Source: Massilia sp. ST3
Lineage (GTDB): Bacteria; Pseudomonadota; Gammaproteobacteria; Burkholderiales; Burkholderiaceae_D
NCBI RefSeq assembly: GCF_018119405.1
Contig: NZ_JAGPWC010000013.1
Span: 28,619-92,618 of the forward strand
DNA: 64,000 nucleotides
Reading direction: 5' to 3'
Shown: positions 61,223 through 64,000 of the stretch, piece after piece
Numbering within the stretch: the first letter of the stretch is position 1
Layout of the letters: each line of letters begins with the position of its first letter
Translations under genes and position numbers: made by a program
The notes under the pieces: generated by a model
What the model saw: only the letters and a program-made list of their open reading frames with translations
Told to the model about the DNA's origin: nothing
Database searches by the model: none

Positions 61223-62539
61223 CTAGTCCAGGTTGTTCAGGAGGGTGGCCAGCTTGCCGAACAGTTCGTCGACGTGCCGGCGTTCCAGGATCAGGGGCGG
61301 CGACAGCGCGATGATGTCGCCCGTGGTGCGGATCAGGATGCCGTCCGCGAAGGCTTTTTTCAGCGCGCTGTAGCCGCGCGCACCCGGCTTGGCCGGAATG
61401 GGTTCGAGCTCGATGCCGGCCACGATGCCGATCGAACGCAGGTCGATCACGTGCGGCAGGCCGCGCAGCGCGTGCAGGGCATCCTCGAAATAAGGCTGGA
61501 TCGCGCGCGCGTTGTCCATCACGCCCTGTTCGCGGAACACGCGCAGGGTGGCCTGGGCCGCGGCGCAGGCCAGCGGGTGGCCCGAATAGGTGTAGCCGTG
61601 GAACAGCTCGATGCCGGCCGGGGCGTCCATGAAGGCGTCGTGGATGTGGCGCTTGGAGAACACCGCGCCCATCGGCACCGCGCCATTGGTGATGCCCTTG
61701 GCGGTCGTCATCAGGTCCGGCTCGACGCCGAAGTAATCGGCCGCGAACGGCGTGCCGAGGCGCCCGAAACCGGTGATCACCTCGTCGAAGATCAAGAGGA
61801 TGCCGTGCCTGTCGCAGATCTCGCGCAGGCGCTTCAGATAGCCTTTCGGCGGCACCAGCACGCCGGTGGAGCCGGACACCGGTTCGATGATCACGGCGGC
61901 GATGGTGGAGGCGTCGTGCAGGGCCACCAGGCGTTCCAGCTCGTCGGCGAGTTCCACGCCGAAGTCCGGCTCGCCGCGCGAGAAGGCGTTCTTGAGCAGG
62001 TTGTGGGTGTGCGGCAGGTGATCGGCGCCCGGCAGCAGGGGACCGAACTGCTTGCGGTTGGGGCCGATGCCGCCCACCGTCAGGCCGCCGAAGCCGACGC
62101 CATGATAGCTGCGCTCGCGCCCGATCAGGCGGGTGCGCCCGCCCTCCCCGCGCGCCTTGTGGTAGGCCAGCGCCATCTTGAGGGCGGTGTCGACCGCTTC
62201 GGAGCCGGAGCTGGTGTAGAACACGTGGCTGAACTTGTGGCCGCTGAACGCCATCAAATCCTCGGCCAGGTCGAAGGCGGCCGGGTGGCCCATCTGGAAG
62301 GTGGGGGCGAAGTCGAGCTGGCCCGCCATGGTGGCGATCGCCTCGGTGATCAGGGGCTGGGCATGGCCGCAGGGAACGCACCAGAGCCCGGCGGTGCCGT
62401 CCAGGATGCGCCTGCCGTCCACGTCGCGGTAATACATGCCTTCGGCCGAGACCAGCAGGCGCGGGTCGGTCTTGTAGTCGCGGTTATTCGTAAAAGGCAT
62501 CCAGAAGGACGCCATCGAGCTGGGCCTGGACTCGTTCAT
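61223..62539 (-). CDS. Class III omega-aminotransferase (beta-alanine:pyruvate type)
   Basis: ATG 62539 with an AAGGAG site gives 438 residues beginning ASFWMPFTNNRDYKTDPRLLVSAEGMYYRDVDGRRILDG in motif order, the omega-amino acid:pyruvate aminotransferase N-terminus. PLP-site landmarks are FYTSSGSEAVDTALKMALAYH, LLIFDEVITGFGRLG and the Schiff-base Lys in MTTAKGITNGAVPMG. It is first of the mmsA/PreT-like/NCS1 run on this strand. The substrate is inferred from mmsA next to it; a putrescine or GABA role is a less likely alternative. Confidence 0.93.
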   Translation of the reverse strand: MNESRPSSMASFWMPFTNNRDYKTDPRLLVSAEGMYYRDVDGRRILDGTAGLWCVPCGHAQPLITEAIATMAGQLDFAPTFQMGHPAAFDLAEDLMAFSGHKFSHVFYTSSGSEAVDTALKMALAYHKARGEGGRTRLIGRERSYHGVGFGGLTVGGIGPNRKQFGPLLPGADHLPHTHNLLKNAFSRGEPDFGVELADELERLVALHDASTIAAVIIEPVSGSTGVLVPPKGYLKRLREICDRHGILLIFDEVITGFGRLGTPFAADYFGVEPDLMTTAKGITNGAVPMGAVFSKRHIHDAFMDAPAGIELFHGYTYSGHPLACAAAQATLRVFREQGVMDNARAIQPYFEDALHALRGLPHVIDLRSIGIVAGIELEPIPAKPGARGYSALKKAFADGILIRTTGDIIALSPPLILERRHVDELFGKLATLLNNLD

Positions 62540-62767
62540 GCACTTCTCCTTGGCATCCCCGCGCTGACCGGTGAGGTGATCGCTGCGCGAGGGGGAATGA
62601 TAAAGTGTGAACAATAATGGCCATCCTTGCAATCGGAACACGACCATATTGATTAGCATCAATCGTTGATATCGATAGCATGTTGTTACGCATCAGCATG
62701 TCCGCCGCGCCAACTTTTCGCGCAAGGAATGGTATGCTTGCGGTTAAAACATTGACAAGAACGAGAC

Positions 62768-63358
62768 ATGTCGACCTATTCCACCCCCGTCCTCACCACC
62801 GCGCGCCTGGTGCTGCGCCCCCTGACTCACCAGGATGCCCCCGCGCTGTTCGCCGTCTTTTCCGATCCGGCCGTGGTGCGCTACTGGAGCGCCGAGCCCT
62901 GGACCGACATCTCCTTCGCCGACACCGCGATCGCGCGCGCCATGGAAGCCTATCGCGACGAGACCGATATCCGCTTCGCGATCGAGCTGGCGGAGACGGG
63001 CGAGATGATCGGCACCGTCAACCTGCACCACTTCTTCAACCAGAACAACCGCTGCGAGCTGGGCTACGCCCTGGCCAGCGCATACTGGGGCAAGGGCTAT
63101 GCGAGCGAAGCCATCGGCGCGGCCCTCGACCACGGCTTCCGCGCCGCCAAGCTGAACCGGATCGAGGCCGACATCGACCCGCGCAACGCCGCCTCGGGCA
63201 AGGTGCTGGAAAAACTGGGCTTCCGCAAGGAGGGCTACATGCCGCAGCGCTGGCTGGTGCACGGGGAATATGCCGACACGGTGTTCTACGGACTGCTGCG
63301 CAGCTACTGGGAAGAGCGCGCGGCACAGGAAGGCACGGCACAGGGAGGCGCGGCATGA
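62768..63358 (+). CDS. GNAT acetyltransferase of the RimJ/RimL type
   Basis: The 196-residue protein has RLVLRPLTHQDAPALFAVFSDPAVVRYWS, then GEMIGTVNLHHFFNQNNRCELGYALASAYWGKGYASEAIGAAL with the acetyl-CoA loop, and IEADIDPRNAASGKVLEKLGFRKEGYM. All are RimJ/RimL-type landmarks. It acetylates an N-terminal or small-molecule amine. Its TGA overlaps the ATG of the next gene (ATGA), so the two are coupled. Confidence 0.94.
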   Translation: MSTYSTPVLTTARLVLRPLTHQDAPALFAVFSDPAVVRYWSAEPWTDISFADTAIARAMEAYRDETDIRFAIELAETGEMIGTVNLHHFFNQNNRCELGYALASAYWGKGYASEAIGAALDHGFRAAKLNRIEADIDPRNAASGKVLEKLGFRKEGYMPQRWLVHGEYADTVFYGLLRSYWEERAAQEGTAQGGAA

Positions 63359-63969
63359 CCAGCAAGGCAGTCCTGGGCCTGTCGCTGCTGCTGGCCCTGC
63401 TAGGCGCCCAGCAATCGGCCGCGGCCCAGGCCACGGTGCCGGTGTGGCGCGAGCTGGTGATCTATCCGGCCGACGGCGCCTACCCGGCCGAACTGGCGCG
63501 CCGCGGCGTGCAGGGCGAGGCCCTGGTCGAGGTCACGCTCGACGAACAGGGCCGGCGCGCGGCGCTGGTGCGTTCCTCCTCGCGCTCGGCGGAACTCGAC
63601 ACCCTGGCCGCCCGCATCGCCGAACGCAGCGACGCCGCGACCCCGGTCAGCGGCGCGCGCAGCGGCCTGGTGAAAATCCTGTTCCGCAAGGACCACGCCT
63701 CGACCGTCGCGGCCAAGACCTGCGCCGACTTCAACGTCGACGCCGCCTACCAGGCCGCCGTCTTCCCCGAGCGCGACATCCGCGGCATGCCGGTGATGGT
63801 CGAATCGATCGGCAAGCTGATCTACAGCCTGCACCGCGACGGCAAGGGCCGCTCCTTCCCCGGCATGGGACCGGTGCTCGACGCCACCGTGGCCGCCTGC
63901 GCGCGCAATCCCGGCGACGGCATGCTGGACGTGATGCGGCGCGAAGCGCTCAAGTTGCTGGAACGGTAG
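63355..63969 (+). CDS. Secreted protein with TonB C-terminal-like domain
   Basis: The ATG of the overlap with the GNAT gene starts a signal peptide (KAVLGLSLLLALLGAQQSAAA-QA). The 204-residue product then has a TonB_C-like unit, YPAELARRGVQGEALVEVTLDEQGRRAALVRSSSRSAELDTLA in motif order. A second half has FNVDAAYQAAVFPERD and CA...C residues with no recognised domain. It lacks the N-terminal membrane anchor and Pro spacer of true TonB, so it is a periplasmic TonB-domain protein of unknown role. Confidence 0.82.
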   Translation: MTSKAVLGLSLLLALLGAQQSAAAQATVPVWRELVIYPADGAYPAELARRGVQGEALVEVTLDEQGRRAALVRSSSRSAELDTLAARIAERSDAATPVSGARSGLVKILFRKDHASTVAAKTCADFNVDAAYQAAVFPERDIRGMPVMVESIGKLIYSLHRDGKGRSFPGMGPVLDATVAACARNPGDGMLDVMRREALKLLER

Positions 63970-63974
63970 GGTTT

Positions 63975-64000
63975 GGGGGGGGGGGGCCCCCCCCCCCCCC
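63975..64000. other. Terminal G12C14 homopolymer block, probable assembly artefact
   Basis: Twelve G residues run directly into fourteen C residues that reach the window end. Nothing similar occurs elsewhere in the 64 kb. A perfect G/C inverted homopolymer is characteristic of a contig-end or low-quality-read artefact. Confidence 0.7.

Noticed and set aside
59627..62617. A 996-codon plus-strand frame opposite mmsA and the aminotransferase
   Set aside because: No family motifs and a composition typical of antisense frames; both minus-strand enzymes are complete.

Overview
The window is 64 kb of GC-rich bacterial chromosome with dense protein coding, one tRNA gene and no phage, insertion sequence or CRISPR array. 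Gene content points to a betaproteobacterium of the Oxalobacteraceae, Massilia/Telluria-like. The pointers are glnA with ntrBC, fdxA with a thioredoxin-reductase-like FNR, intracellular PHB depolymerase plus a PHA granule-associated protein, rplU-rpmA-obg divergent from ispB, a PEP-CTERM protein, and scattered paired palindromic (REP-like) repeats. The taxonomic call is inference; no marker such as 16S rRNA is present.

Layout. 1-7 kb: the end of an EamA exporter, corA, and the nitrogen-control locus glnA / DUF4124 gene / ntrB / ntrC, with a sigma-54 promoter and NtrC-type sites before glnA and a further NtrC-type site before the ntrBC operon. 7-17 kb: rhodanese, TAXI-type binding protein, a large divergent class A PBP, a CinA-N/MoCF-like protein, EI24 membrane protein, FKBP, acyl-CoA-binding protein, PHA-system protein, and a gluzincin metallopeptidase overlapping a probable emfourin-like inhibitor. 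17-29 kb: housekeeping and redox genes (fdxA, FNR, phaZ, rsxB, nth, an MCP, proB, obg, rpmA, rplU, ispB, tRNA-Pro). 29-33 kb: a second MCP and a two-gene unit of unknown function whose first protein has a His/Cys arrangement like a caspase-fold peptidase.

33-43.5 kb is a complete nitrate assimilation regulon read leftwards: nasT, nasS, a leader, narK, nirB, nirD, a NirB-like flavoprotein and nasA. Between nasS and narK lie a near-perfect sigma-54 promoter, two hairpins with six-base loops carrying A at position 1 and G at position 4 (the ANTAR-binding signature), and a strong intrinsic terminator. This layout predicts that NtrC signals nitrogen need while NasS/NasT signal nitrate, by antitermination. 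The glnA/ntrBC locus in the same window supplies the first half of that logic.

43.6-49 kb: two unrecognised 35-codon ORFs in tandem, a secreted S9 peptidase, and a secreted RIFT-barrel protein whose signal peptide appears to be partly encoded by a REP-like repeat. 48.8-54.2 kb: purine (urate) catabolism with puuD, an M20 peptidase, a divergent LysR regulator and a fused OHCU decarboxylase/allantoate amidohydrolase. 54.2-64 kb: HIT protein, PEP-CTERM protein, a second LysR, an NCS1 permease, a shortened PreT/GltD-like flavoprotein, mmsA and an omega-aminotransferase (the lower part of beta-alanine/pyrimidine breakdown), then a GNAT and a TonB-like protein. The last 26 bases are G12C14 and look like an assembly artefact.
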